Positions 9,616 through 21,561 are shown, counted from the first letter of the stretch. The stretch is 64,000 nt of DNA from Eucommia ulmoides (GCA_016647705.1 CM028326.1:40729546-40793545); one strand, 5' to 3'. Notes: generated from the sequence alone by a model not told the origin. Program-made: numbers and translations.

Positions 9616-12497
9616 GCCCTCAGATTTTGGAAGTAGAGAACGAGAAGAATAGGAAAACAAGGTTTCATTCCTCCCTATCAACATCCTCAAAAATTCATTT
9701 ATTTTAGAAAATACAGCTTCAGGGGCTTTACTGGTATGCTAGGTCACCAAGATTTTTGAAAATCATTTTTTATTTTTTTTAAAGGGCCCAAGTTTTTAAC
9801 TCAAAAATATAGTTGGTATTTACCAGAGATTTCTTTTAAGTTCGGGGGTCGGTTATGCTATGGGGAGGTGTTAGGTACCCGAAGACACCCATCTGAAGAC
9901 GGTAATTAAGTCTAAATAGATTTTCACGTTTAAACATATTCCAAGTAACTTCCTTCGGTTTTAGTTAATACAATAATTCTCATTTTTAATGTTTTTGTCT
10001 TTTTTATTCATTTTTTATGTTAGAAAACAAGAAAAATTTACTATCCAACAACAACAACAAATAAAACACATTAAATGAAAATATTTTATTTATTTTTAAT
10101 GATGACCGAACCAGTAAAGGTTGCCTACGTATCCTGGTTTTCATGGGGAATTAGGTCGAACGTAGTTCGCCCTTTTCAAGATGATTTTGTTTAAACAAGT
10201 GACCGAACCCGTGTGTGGGTTGCCTATGTATTTTAGATAGCTGAGAATTAGATCAATACATAGTTCATCTCGAGATGACTTTTTTTATTTTTTATTTTAT
10301 GAGATAAAAGCATGAATGGCATTGATAGTAAGTGGATATACACTTTTGATTTTGTAAAAACTACTCCAACCGAACTTACTTACTTAGGAAACTTTAGTGT
10401 TAAGATTTATGTTACTATTCCAAAAGAAAAAAAAAATATATCATATATGTGCAAGTCCTACTCGTAACTTAGAAGATGGAAATGTTTTTGAAGAATGTGC
10501 ACACTTATCCCCGAAGGAATAGAGGTCATTCATTTATTCTGAATTTTGACCACAATGGTCTCAACAAAGTAGTATATATATATATATAGTTCCAGTCCAC
10601 AAGCCTGAGACATTGGCCAGGTTGTGATCTAGACAGTTGTAGTAAAGTAAATGTCAGTTTATTAGTAGTCATTTGTCGGAAGTTTGTTAAGTTCATTAAA
10701 GTTTGGTTTCATGTGTTCTTGATAGAATCAAAGATTCTATGCACAAATAATGGTGTTCTTGATGTTCTTGACATGTTCTTGATGTGAACTTGATGTTCTT
10801 GATATGAATTATGATATTTACACTATGTATATGATCTAAGCATCTAGGAACAAACCAATAATCCATATACAAGCAATATAAAGGTATTTGAAATAAAATC
10901 AAGGAGAGTTTTGAGAGGACTCACCTAACTTAGGGGAGTGGTATTTCCCTAAGTGTTTTTCCTTCTATCATTCTTTGATATTCTGGATTGTTCTTGGTTG
11001 TTCCTCAACAATTTCTAGAGATCTTGTCCCAAGAATCTCAAGAACACATTTTTGAATCCTTTTTTACAAGATTTGAGGGTGTATATAGAGTATAAATCTT
11101 AGAAAATCCCTAAACTCGAGAGAGAATTTCAAGACCAAAGAGAGAATGTATGAGTTCAAGCCTAATTCCAAATGAAAAATAGGCTACTAGGCCTACCCAA
11201 CCACTTCTTTTGGGTGTGTTTTGTCTAGATTGACCCTTTTTATATCTCCCACTTTTATGGTTAGAACCAAATATTGAAGATTTACTTAGATTCTCTAAGT
11301 AATCATTAGATTTTGTAATGATTAGACAATCTTGAAAATATCTAGGCAATGATTTCTCATCATTGGATATCATTGGTCATCATGGATTTGCACATGGGCC
11401 ATTAAATGCTTGATGGGATGGAAAACCAATTCAGTTTGCTTACTAAATATTAGTTACTTAAGGTAATCTAGTTTCTTCCCTTGAAAATATCTTATTGTAT
11501 TAAATGTTTTCAATGAATGTAGTCTCTACATGTCATTAAAGCATTAAATGCTTGATTTGATGTTGATTTTATGGGCATTTAATGCCTTGATGGGATGGAA
11601 AACCAGTTTGGTTAGTTTTGTAACCGTTTAGTTACTTTTGAACTAACTAAGTTTCCTTAAGATATTTTGATGAAAATGTATTCATCCATTGAATGTAGTC
11701 TTTAAGGGTTGATTCAATCATTAAATACTTGATGTGGCCTTGACTTGATAGGTCATTTAATTGATGATGGGAAACCGTTTCGGTTAGTTTTGTAACCGTT
11801 AGTTACTTTCAAGTAATTAGGTTTCCATTATAGATGTTTTGCTAGAAAGATGTTGAAAAGGTCTCCTTATTAAATTCTCATTATTAAGGCATTTAATGCT
11901 TAATGAGACCTTGATGTAATGGGGCTTGAATGCTTCTTATGATGGCGTTCATTTTGGTTAGTTTTGAACCGTGTATTTAGCATTAGTTACTTTGGATAAC
12001 TAGATTGGTCCTGGTAGATTCTTTTGTTTAATCAAGGCTTTTGGCTTGATTTCTTGAAGATTATTATTTTCAATGAAAAATTAAAGAAGTATTTTTGGTG
12101 TCGAAAAGACGAAATCGGTGATAGTAAAAGTTTCATAGGTTAAAACAGGAAACAAAGGTTATTGGTGAATTTTTTTTAAGTTAAAGGGTAGTAACTAATT
12201 TTTGTTCTCATTAAAAGTGATTTTCATGACAATCAACCTTTAATAATGTCATTTTAGTCCCCCTTAACTTTTGGAATTTCGAGATTGATTCGAAACTTTT
12301 ACTTTTACTGAATTTAATCAAATTGACAATTTTATGCTTTCTTGTGTTTTTTTTTTTTTGCCCTTTTTGTAGTATCCAATGTAATCTAAGGTGGAAATTC
12401 GTTCCCTTTAAACATCAGTTTAAAGTTTATCTGAATTTTCACTTTAGACCTGATACTTTGAAAACTTAAATAAGCAGGACAAAATGCGGTGTCTACA
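9616..12497 (-). repeat. 5' LTR of the Tat-like element I
   Basis: This is the partner of the 1298-4023 LTR, about 2.9 kb long. It carries the same CAGATTTTGGAAGTAGAGAA start, hairpin motifs at 10104-10169 and 10201-10270, and the GACAAAATGCGGTGTCTACA end. AGTTC follows at 12498-12502, matching GGTTC at 1293-1297 except at one base. Small reading frames in it are not gene-like. Confidence 0.8.
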
Positions 12498-12502
12498 AGT
12501 TC

Positions 12503-12572
12503 GACACTCTTAATCAAGTGTACCATACTACAATATTTTGCGCTTAAATCTAGGTTTATATTTGAGATATCA
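12503..12572 (+). mobile_element. End of the Athila-like 5' LTR
   Basis: The sequence runs from GACACTCTTAATCAAGTG through AATATTTTGCGCTTAAATCT to TTTGAGATATCA. The phrase resembles the U5 end of Athila-group LTRs and matches the 3' LTR end near 16089-16131. The primer site follows at once. Confidence 0.7.
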
Positions 12573-12577
12573 AATTT

Positions 12578-12595
12578 TTGCACCGTTGCCAGGGA
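12578..12595 (+). promoter_or_regulatory. Primer binding site of the Athila-like element
   Basis: TTGCACCGTTGCCAGGGA closely resembles the TGGCGCCGTTGCCGGGGA site used by Athila-type elements. The differences are mostly G to A or C to T type decay. Confidence 0.75.
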
Positions 12596-13801
12596 TTGGT
12601 ATCTCTAATTATTATTTTTTCTTGTTTTTCATCGATCTGTATATATCCATATTTCATTCTTTTTCTTTGTTACCTTGTGAATATTTTTTGTTGGAGATCT
12701 GAATGCTTAACTAGGGCTTCTAGATTCAACTACGCTAATAATCAAGAAAATTAGGTTAAACATTCTAATTTGAATTGTTTTCTTTTATTATTATTAATTT
12801 TAAAGTATTGGGTGGTTCATGACATATCCATTTAGTTAAAATCCATCTCGTTCTACCACTCAATTCTCACTTAATTGGCAATATCCTACATTTGACCATG
12901 ATCATATTTATTTGACTCGATCTACCCGCCAATTGAGTATAATCAATATTCAAATATCTACCTGTGGGAAGACTATCATTTCTATAATGAGACTCTGAGA
13001 CCAAACATCTATTAAAATTATTATGAGTCTCAAACACCATATCTTCCTAAAGTGTCACGTTTTTCACCCGGTTTTGAGGAAATGGTGTTAGCCAAAATAG
13101 AGTTTATAAGGCATAAGCTCAACATCAAGGGTCCCAATTAGGATAACTTAATGACTCAATCATTAAGTTAGAGTTGGAAGTATTACTGAGTTTTTCCAAG
13201 ACCAATATTGAGGGTCTGACCTCGATCGAAAATCATGGTGAATTTGTTAGAGATCCCATGACCTTTAGGGGTAGATATGAGGTAAACAATCAGGTAGGTT
13301 ATGAGAGTGATGATTAATGGATACACTTAGGATGTAATAATATGTATAAAGTCATGGTAGAAAATCATAAGGAATATCAAATCCAATTATCAGACACACA
13401 TTTAGAGATCTTTCCTTTGCATGAAACACCCATTATACCTGAGATACCATATCCCAAAATCAAGGTAGATATACTTGATGTGGTAGACCAGCCGTCAATC
13501 CAAATTGGTGAAATTCTTTATCATTTTGGGTGGGTTGACGAGTCTCTACTACTATTCAAAATCCTAATGAAGGGACAACCAAGAAAGCCTCATAAGAATA
13601 AGATAGGATTTGATCAGGGGAAGATACTTATGGGATTGAGTACTACTTGAGGGTCACCTGTGGTAAATTAGAGGGTGACCGAGCAAAAGTTAAGGATCAC
13701 GTTGCTCTGCTACGGATAGTGGGTTGCAATCACCTCACGTCTGGTTAAAGACGTAAAATTTAGTGCTAAGAGGGAGGCAACCCACTGAATTTTTTTTATT
13801 A

Positions 13802-13847
<46 letters not shown>

Positions 13848-14703
13848 GATAAAAATATAAAAAAAAAAAAAAAAAACATATATAAAAAATAACATTACTA
13901 TAGAACTAAAGAACATTCATATTATGCCTAATTTTGTTCCTTCTGTTTCTATGATTTCATATTTCAAAGGTTTGAATACATTTCAATGAATATCTACAGC
14001 AAGTCCAAACAAGTCCAACATTAGGTTGTCCCGTTCCCTTACTAAAATTCTTTTCGTTCTTTTCATTGAGGACAACACTAGAACTAGGTGCAGGAAGGGT
14101 GTTGGGAAAGTGATGGATTGTTTAATTCCAAAGTTTAGGATCTTCGAGTAACTAAGCCTTTTAGGGTGTCTCTATACCTAATATTCTGAGTCAACAGGAT
14201 TAGGATCATTGGCCTAACACTCATTACATAACATTCTAGAAAGTCTAGTGGGACTAATATTGCACATATCAATTGCTAAGTTAAGTATTTAAAAAATATA
14301 TATAATAATAAATAAAAAATGAGGTATAATATCTTTTTGATGTTGAAATTCATTAAGTTGCTAATTTTGAGTGTTGAGATCACTTAGACTTGAGATTGAG
14401 CCTTATGAAAAAAGGTAAAACTTGGAACAAAATTAGGTTTCTGACATAAATCATAGTTATCTCCTTCGATACATATGTATTTCAACTAATATTTATTTCC
14501 AAACTTTACTTGTGGTGCCTAACAAGTTATGGCAAGCAATATATATGTTTGTAGGTATCATTGTTGTAAACCTTGACGAGACTAAAACTCGTCCACTAGG
14601 GATTACCTAGAGGTTTAAAGGGTATGTTAATGCAATTGTGTTCCTTACGAAAGTTACTTTTTTATTTTTTTATTTTTATTTTGCTAAAGGGTTAAAAAAA
14701 TAA
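12596..14703 (+). pseudogene. Internal region of the Athila-like element, gag-like remnants only
   Basis: The 2.1 kb interior is too short for a full polyprotein. Near 13062-13130 a PGFEEMV-like peptide resembles the start of some Athila-group gag proteins. A 102-codon open stretch (13342-13650) encodes an acidic peptide rich in Ile and Pro that I cannot assign. At 13717-13783 a CACCTCACGTCTGGTTAAAGAC then GGGAGGCAACCCA-type phrase matches the conserved 3' region of Athila-like elements. No RT or integrase is present. The element is best called non-autonomous. Confidence 0.55.
13801..13846 (+). repeat. (AAT)n microsatellite
   Basis: About 15 AAT units are followed by an A-rich run to about 13877. 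Confidence 0.95.
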
Positions 14704-14712
14704 TTGTGGGGG

Positions 14713-16131
14713 TGTGATCGTTCTCAATTTTGTGCCAAATTTCAACCTTTAATCTATAATTTTGTTAGTCCTTTTATCATTTTTTTAATTAGTGATTCCA
14801 CAATTTATTATTTTTGTAGGTAAAATCTCAAAAATAAAGAAATACTAAAAAATCGAAAAGGAAGAAAATAAAGCCAAATTGCGATCTGACCCACGACAAC
14901 AACGGGTCATAGGCATGACCCATTGGGGCGCACTAGCAACCCAAAGAGGATTGGGTCTTGGTCGCGACCCACCTTTTCAGTCCGTGACCTAAACCAGTGG
15001 ATCTCTTAGCCTCTGGTTAGTGGGTCGCGAATGAGACCCGGTTCCATTGATCCGGTAAAGGTTTCCCAAATTAGGGAACCGTTACAAATTTGGCCAATTA
15101 AAGGTCATTAAATGGATAATTAAATTGGGGAATTCGTTGCTTCGGCATTTTGATTAGGCAGATACATTTCTTCATTGATTTTTTATTTATTTAATCCTTA
15201 TTATTTTCGTTCTTCTTCTTCTTCTTTTTCACCATTCTAGATAAGAACAAAACTCCATTAGAGAGGATTGAAGATTGGGAGCTTAGGGCAATAACAAAGA
15301 AGAGATTCATGTGGAGTCCAACGATTGCATGAGTGGATAAGGCTCCCAAACTGGGTTAGGAATGTATTTGTTTGATATTTTCTCAATGTATTTCTTTTTA
15401 TTTTATTTTATTTTATCTGTGTGTAAGGTTTTATAACAAAGATATTCATATTTTATATTATTTATACAATTGATTCATGTTTCTATTATTTTATAAATGT
15501 TAGAAATATATTATTGGCATTTGTGGGTTAGATCTAATACTTATGTTTCTACCATTTTATAAATGTTAGAAATACATTATTGGCATTTGTAGGTTAGATT
15601 TAATACTTATGGTTTAGATCTAACCATTATGCAATCCATTTTCATAAGAATCGATATGGCTTAATCGGATGGATTATGCTTAGGGATTGATTCACCGTAG
15701 ATTAGTAGGAATCGAATTCCTAAGATAATCCTTACTGATTAAACGGTCGATTAATGGATACATTTGATAGGATGGACTATTATTAGGGATTGGTTCATCA
15801 TAGATTAGGAACCGTATCCCGAAGATACTCTATGTTGATTAAATGGTCAAACTTCCGTATACAACTTTGCTTATAGTTAGATTATTTCACTATACACAAA
15901 ATCAAAATAGATAAAGAGTAGAATTCATTTGGATAATCGAAAAACAAATACATTCTCTTAACCTGGTCATTTATCATATTGAATTTTAACTTAAATATTT
16001 TTCTATATTTTTATAATTGAAAAACTCCAAAATCAATTTTATTAAATTTAATCAAAATATAAGATAAAATTAATAATTGCAATATACTGCAATATTTTGT
16101 GCTTAAATCTGGATTTATATTTGAGCAATCA
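14713..16131 (+). repeat. 3' LTR of the Athila-like element
   Basis: A G-rich tract (TTGTGGGGG, 14704-14712) precedes TGTGATCGTTCTCAATTTTG, a typical Athila-group LTR start. The end near 16131 (GCTTAAATCTGGATTTATAT, then TTGAGCAATCA) matches the 5' LTR end at 12572. A zone at 14880-15055 carries several GGGTCGCGACCC-type palindromic words. A ~75-bp segment (TTTCTATTATTTTATAAATG onward) is tandemly duplicated around 15480-15620. No gene is seen. Confidence 0.7.
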
Positions 16132-16132
16132 T

Positions 16133-16708
16133 CCACTCACTTCATACGTATTTATGGGTGGAAGTTGTTAGTATTGCTTGCTATATTTGAAATAGAGTCT
16201 TCATTCATCAAGGTTCTAGAAAGATTCAATATGAACCTTGGAATAGAAAAGTTCCCACCATCGCATACTTTAAATTCTTTGGTTGTAAGTGTTTTATTCT
16301 TAATGACACAGACAACCTTGGAAATTTGTTGTCAAATCTGATAAGGGTATATTACTTGTCTATGTATCAAATAATAAGGCATATAGGGTTTATAATAAAC
16401 ATCTAGTAGTTTAAGAGTCCATACATGTTTTTTCAATGAGGCTAATCCCTTCATGTGCAGAAAGATTTTGGATAAGGTTGATACAAGTGTAATTGAACTA
16501 TCACCGGTTCAAAAATGCTAAAAAATAAAAATGAAAAACTTGATTCACTTGACGTTCATCCAACAAAGAAAAACACTGATATGCCAGTGTCATAGAAAGG
16601 TAATTGGGCACCCTCCGAAACTGATTATATGTGATATTCACCATGGGGTAAGTATTCGTTATTCATTGAATAACAGGAATACTTAGTTATACTTATTTCT
16701 TTAAAATA
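16133..16708 (+). pseudogene. Ty1-copia integrase C-terminal relic (plus strand)
   Basis: With frameshifts the plus strand reads YLWVEVVSIACYI, a gap, KVPTIAYFKFFGCKCFILND, a frameshift, then VVKSDKG and NKAYRVYNK-like words. This is the typical end of the copia integrase core and the region after it (FWAEAV, YFKVFGCKCF, AYRVYN). It starts right at the end of the Athila-like 3' LTR and lies opposite in orientation to the copia element that follows. It is a separate, older fragment. Confidence 0.7.
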
Positions 16709-16925
16709 GGAGCTATTAGTCTAGCCTTATTCAATGAAGCATAAAATCATCTTAATAATTCATAAACTCCCCCTGCATAAATGCAAACTAATTTATAGCA
16801 CAACTATGATTTCCCCCTTAAGATATTCAACAAAACATCATTAAATTCTCCCCCTTTGTCATCTCAAAAAATGGGGAAGGGGAACCACAAATCACAACTA
16901 CTCTAGGCAAACATCAGTATGCTTA
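16709..16925 (-). repeat. Copia 3' untranslated end, near-identical to 32714-32926
   Basis: The segment from AGGAGCTATTAGTCTAGCC to AACATCAGTATGC is matched almost base for base at 32714-32926. On the minus strand it contains three G-rich tracts: AAAGGGGGAGAATTTAATG, AAGGGGGAAATCATAG and GCAGGGGGAG. One of these is presumably the polypurine tract. The first 20 bases resemble an LTR segment near 23903, so most of the 3' LTR appears to be missing here. Confidence 0.7.
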
Positions 16926-16996
16926 GCCATTCCCAAACCGTGAATGATTTTCACAAACTGATCTTCCACTAATGGTTTGATAACAATATTAGCAAG

Positions 16997-17425
16997 CTAG
17001 CCGAAAGTATCAATATATTCAATAACAATGTCCCTTTTCTGAATGTGATCCCGAATAAAGTGATGTCTAATCTCTATGATCTTAGCTCGTGAGTGCTGTG
17101 TAGGATTATTACTTAGACAAATAGCACTTTTATTATCACAATAGATCGAGACCTCCTCCATACATATACCAAAATCATTTAACTGTTGCTTAATATATAA
17201 AATTTGAGCACAACAGTTACCAACTGCCATATACTCAGTCTCAGTAGTGGATAAGGCTATCGAATTCTGTTTCTTGCTTGACCAAGAAACCAAGACATGT
17301 CCTAATAGATGACATGACCAACTTGTGCTTTTTCGCTCGACTTTGCAACCAACAAAATTAGGGTCGGAGTAACTTATTAATTTAAAATCACTCCCTCTAG
17401 GATACCATAATCCTAGGTCAGTCAT
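16997..17425 (-). pseudogene. Copia RNase H domain
   Basis: The frame encodes the copia RNase H end of pol, which removes RNA from the RNA-DNA hybrid. STTETEYMA, YCDNKSAICL and NPTQHSRAK are the usual landmarks with acidic metal-binding residues (the TE and D of YCDN). The normal KHIEIRHHF appears as KIIEIRHHF. It ends in a stop at 16997, before the G-rich tracts. A frameshift separates it from RT. Confidence 0.85.
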
Positions 17426-17500
17426 CCCCTTTAAATATCAAAAAATTCGCTTAACCGCAGTCAAGTGCGATTCTTTAGGACAAAACTGAAATCTAGTACA

Positions 17501-18370
17501 TTAACAAACGCTATACATAACGTTAGGTCTACTAGCAGTTAAGTACAACAAACTACCAATCATACCTCGATACATTTTTTCATTAACACTTTTACCCATA
17601 TCATCTTTGTCCATCTTTGTAGTTGTTTCTATGAGAGTCTTGTACTCTTTAGTACCATCCAAGCCATATTTCCTTAACATCTCATTGGTATATTTAGCTT
17701 GGTTTATGAATATTTCTTCTTTGGTATGTTTAATTTGCAACCCAAGAAAGAAATTCAACTCACCCATCATGCTCATCTCAAATTCAATCTGCATTATCTT
17801 GACAAATTCTTGGTAAAGATCCTCATTAGTAGATCCAAAAATAATATCATCAACATAAACTTGTATTAATAGGACAAATAGTGCTATATTACAAATACCC
17901 ATTCGAAAATCATTTTCGATCAAATATCGGCTAAGTCTCTCATACCAAGCTCTAAGACCTTGTTTGAGCCCATACAAAGTCTTACAAAGTTTAAATACGT
18001 GATCGAAAAATTTATCACTTTCAAATCCCAGGGGTTGTTCTACATAAACTTCTTCGGCTAGGACGCCATTTAGAAATACACTCTTAACATCCATTTGATA
18101 TAGCTTAAAATTGCATGAGCATGCAAAAACGAGTAGCATTCTAATAGCTTCTAGTCTAGCCACAGGAGCATAAGTTTCATCATAATCAATTCCTTCTTCT
18201 TGATTATAGTCATGTATTGCTAATCTTGTTTTATTTCTAATTACCATACTAGATTCATCCTTTTTATTTTGAAAAAAAATCCATTTAGTGCCAATAACAG
18301 GATAAAAATCCGGTCTAGGAACTAGACACCATACTTTGTTCCGCTCAAATTGGACTAACTCATCTTGCAT
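17501..18370 (-). pseudogene. Copia reverse transcriptase domain
   Basis: A 289-codon open stretch carries the copia RT (RVT_2) landmarks: NKTRLA, DYDETYAPVARLEAIRMLL, YQMDVKSVFLNG, LYGLKQ, the catalytic YVDDIIFGST, and LNFFLGLQI. The YVDD motif is intact. VKSVFLNG in place of VKSAFLNG and an altered VLLIQVYVDD lead suggest a small deletion. The upstream end (18370-18560) is broken by a shift. This is the best kept piece of the element. Confidence 0.9.
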
Positions 18371-18592
18371 TGCAGAAATCCAAGATTCATCAGTTAACGC
18401 CTCATTTATATTTTTAAGCTCAATTTGAGGAAAAAAAAAGATTTATTATATCTTTAAGGGAGGAACGAGTACTTACACCTCTTTCGAAATTACCGATGAT
18501 TTCTTTTACCAAATGTCCCAGTACTGTCTTAATAACTCGTGGTAATTCCGAATCATTTTCCTTAGTCTCCTCCTCTTTTTGAGATTCCTTTG

Positions 18593-19330
18593 TCACATTA
18601 TCAGCTTGGTTTTGTTATTTAAAATACCTGTATCATCATCATCCAAAACGTTTCTTGATAAAAATGAGTCAGCTTCCTCAAAGACAACATGCATAGACTT
18701 CTTAACTACTAACGTACGTTTGTTATATACTCTATAGGCCTTACAATTAGTAGCATATCCAAGAAAAATCTCATAATAAGATTTAGTATCAAATTTACTT
18801 ATATTATCCTTATTATTCAAAATGAAGCATTGACACCTGAATACTTTAAAGTACAAAATGTTAGGAGTCTTATCATTCCAGATTTCATATGAAGTTTTAT
18901 TAAACCCTCTATGAATAGATACCCGATTTACTACGTGGCAAACTGTACTTACTATTTCGGCCCAGAAGTAGGTTGGTAAACGATTTTCATTAAGCATCAT
19001 TCTGGTCATCTCTTGAAGTGTCTAGTTTTTCCTTTCCACAACACCATTTTGTTGTGATGATCTTGGTCCAAAAAAGTTATGAGCATAACCGTGCTCATCA
19101 CAGTAACTAATAACATCATCATTTTTAAACTTTCTTTCTCTGTCACTACGAATGTTACTAATAGAGCATTAATTCTCATTTTGAACACGTTTACAAAATT
19201 TAGAAAATATAGAATCAACTTAACTCTTTTTAGTAAGGAAAAATACTCAGGTAAGTCTAGAATAATCATCAACTATTACAAAAGTATAAAACTTACCATC
19301 GAGACTAGCAACAGAGTTTAGACCAAATAA
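18593..19330 (-). pseudogene. Copia integrase core, frameshifted
   Basis: Across frames the DDE-type integrase can be followed: VDDYSRLT, a stop, FFLTKKS, SDRERKFKN (second Asp), QQNGVVERKN (catalytic Glu) with a stop after it, then NENRLPTYFWAE and VFRCQCFILNNKDNISKF to the AYRVYNKRT region. The part at 18593-19009 is open over 138 codons; the rest needs at least one shift and has stops. It no longer encodes an active enzyme. Confidence 0.85.
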
Positions 19331-19503
19331 ATCAAGATGCAATAATTCAAGACATCTAGACGTGGAAGAGTGCATCTTTTTCTTAAATGATATCTAGACT
19401 GTTTGCCTAACTGACATGCATCACATACTTTATCTTTCACAAATTTCAAATCAGGTAGGCCACGTACAAGACTCTTCTTAGATAAATTAGAAATAAATTT
19501 CAT
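19318..19503 (-). pseudogene. GAG-pre-integrase zinc-binding region
   Basis: VCDACQLGKQ is the CxxC half of the HHCC zinc site before the copia integrase, and LVRGLPDLKF is the usual lead-in. Sequence between 19503 and 19710 continues the same domain with stops. Confidence 0.8.
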
Positions 19504-19710
19504 ACTAGCATACCCAAGTCTCTTATGTCATAACCAACTATTCTCAGATAAAGTATTCAAATAGGATAAATTTTGAGGAGTAAAATCATCAAATGAGCAA
19601 GTATAAATATTCTCAAAACGTGATGCAACTAACAGAATACTACTATCATGTTCATTCTTAATAATGCATTTATCATGATCAAATATGACATTATAGCCCT
19701 TGACACATAG

Positions 19711-19959
19711 TTAACTTATACTAAGAAAATTATGTTTAAGACCATCAGCTAGTAACACATCTTTAATAACAGTAGTACCATTATCGATATTACCTATACC
19801 GATAATTTTACCTTTTATCTTGTCTCCAAATGTCACATGACCTCCATCTTTAGGTGTCAAAGATGTGAATTTTTCTTTATCTCCCATCATGTGTCGAGAA
19901 CAACAGCTATCCAAGAACCATTTGTTCTTGCTTATCGATGCTTTTAGAATAACCTGCAA
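19711..19959 (-). pseudogene. Copia aspartic protease fragment
   Basis: KWFLDSCCSRHMMGDKEKF matches the retrotransposon protease active site, normally DSGCSRHM. The glycine of the D-S-G triad is Cys here, so the enzyme would be inactive. GGHVTFGDK and GKIIGIGNI follow as in SIRE-like elements. The frame ends by a stop at 19711. Confidence 0.85.
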
Positions 19960-20051
19960 GGATCACCTCAAATAGTTCCTAAGTGGTACCTAGTATAAGT
20001 AGGTCTGATCTTGTTAGTTGGGACAACCTTAGTTCCTTTTGGAACCCAAAC

Positions 20052-20429
20052 TTATCTGCAGTTAGATACTTTAGCAAAACATTTACGAATAATATGCTCT
20101 ATAACATTACATTTAAAACATCTAACAAGACCTCTGGTTTTAGAAAAGAATTTATGAAAACGTTTTTGCTTAAGATGTTTCTGAAACCCAATATCGTCTT
20201 TATCAAAAATACCATGTGAACTTCCCAAAAATATTTTCAAGTTATTCTCACAGCCGGTGAATTTGAGAACAATTGAATGTAAATCCGACATCTTGGATTT
20301 CAATTCATTGTTTTCAGATTCATAGTCCATTACTTGCTTGTTTAATGTGTTAATTATACTTTGAAGGACATTTATTTTAGAACACTGGCTTTTATAATCA
20401 TGCGTAAGTTCTTGATAAATGTCAAACAA
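20052..20429 (-). pseudogene. C-terminal gag segment with coiled coil
   Basis: About 60 residues of Lys/Glu/Leu-rich helix (YKSQCSKINVLQSIINTLNK, then DYESENNELKSKMSDL) precede a decayed zinc knuckle (CFKCNVIEHIIRKC). The long coiled-coil tail after the first zinc knuckle is typical of SIRE-like gag. A shift and stops separate it from the upstream gag piece. Confidence 0.7.
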
Positions 20430-20588
20430 TTCATCAAAATTTAAAGGACAAGAACTTCAACATTTTGTTACCTCATTACCAGTGGTTATCAAGGCAAACA
20501 TAGACGTTTCTTCACTTTCTAATTTTTCTGAGTTACTCGATTTGGTATCATCCCAAGTAGCTTTCATGGACTTCTTCTTGCTCTTCTT

Positions 20589-21527
20589 TCATTTCTTCGT
20601 CTCTTTTATTTTCTTATCTTTTTCTTTATCCTTCTTCGACTCAGGACAATCAGTTTGAAAATGACCAGTCTTGTGACAATTGTAGCATTCCACATTGTTC
20701 ATGTTGAAGTTTCTTCTTCCACGGAATGTATGTCGAATTATTCTTCTAAAATTCTTTGTGAGAAGTGTTGCATTTTTTTCTTGCTCACTATCAAGGCTTA
20801 CATTGTCACTATCATCATCTTCTTTAGGTTTCTGAGCCCTTAGTGCCAATGATTTCTTTTTGCTATATCCGGGGTCATCCTCATTTTCTCGAATCGTCGT
20901 TTCATGCGTCATCAAGTTGCCGATGAGGTCATCAATTTTGTATTTGGCAAGGTTCTTAGCTTCCTCAATTGTGGTCTCCTTCGGCTCCTATATTTTTGTT
21001 AAAGATCTTAGAATCTTTCGAACTTTGTCCTCCATGGAGTACGGATTTCCAAGTTAGCTCGAGTGATTGCAGATATTATTGAACCGAGTGTACATCTCTT
21101 GGATCGATTCTGTTTCTCCCATTCTGAACAATTCAAATTGCCGGATTAAGGCATTGATTTTCGACTACTTTACTTGACTTGTTCCTTCATGGGTAACCTG
21201 CAACTTGTCCCACATTTCCTTCACTGATTTACAACCTGAAACTCTCGAGTATTCATTAGTATTTAAAGAACAAAATAAGATATTAATAGCTTGAGAGTTT
21301 ATAGAAAGTTTCTGCTTATCGGAAGCAGTTAGTTGCTTTTTCTTCTTCTCAACTCCATTTTTTATAGGGACAAACGGACCATCCTCAATCGCTAGCCATA
21401 CGTCATAATTCGAGGTCTGAAGAAAAATAATCATTCTGTCATTCCAGAATGCATAATTTTCACATGCAAACAAAGGTGGTCGGTACATAGACTGCCCCTC
21501 AGCTAGTGTGCCTATTGTGTGTGCCAT
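20589..21527 (-). pseudogene. Copia gag, N-terminal and zinc-knuckle part
   Basis: Translation starts at ATG 21527 (MAHTIGTLAEGQSM), runs through FACENYAFWNDRM, a DUF4219/UBN2-type gag start, to KEMWDKLQVTHEGTSQVK and then a stop. The reading resumes with SKINALIRQFELFRMGE, YSMEDKVRKILRSL and EAKNLAKYKIDDLIGNLMTHE, with two more stops. It ends at the CCHC knuckle CYNCHKTGHFQTDC. At least three stop codons make it a pseudogene. Confidence 0.85.
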
Positions 21528-21561
21528 GTGATCTTTGTTAGCTTAGTGTATCGAGCTAAAC

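Larger units (their letters stand above)
1298..12497 (-). mobile_element. Tat-like Ty3-gypsy element without recognisable pol
   Basis: Two long direct repeats (1298-4023 and 9616-12497) flank a 5.6 kb internal region. On the minus strand the LTR begins TGTAGACACCGCATTTTGTC and is preceded by a purine tract (GACAAAGAGGGGTAGT). At the other end the internal region begins with TGGCGACTCTACTGAGGA, which resembles the tRNA-Arg primer site of the Tat/Ogre lineage. The element sits in an Athila-like LTR with a 5-bp target repeat (GGTTC left, AGTTC right). I find no protease, RT, RNase H or integrase motif inside, so it is a non-autonomous (LARD-like) element. It shares 3' repeat motifs with the pol-bearing relative at 53731-64000, which may represent its mobilising partner; that link is inference. 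Confidence 0.75.
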
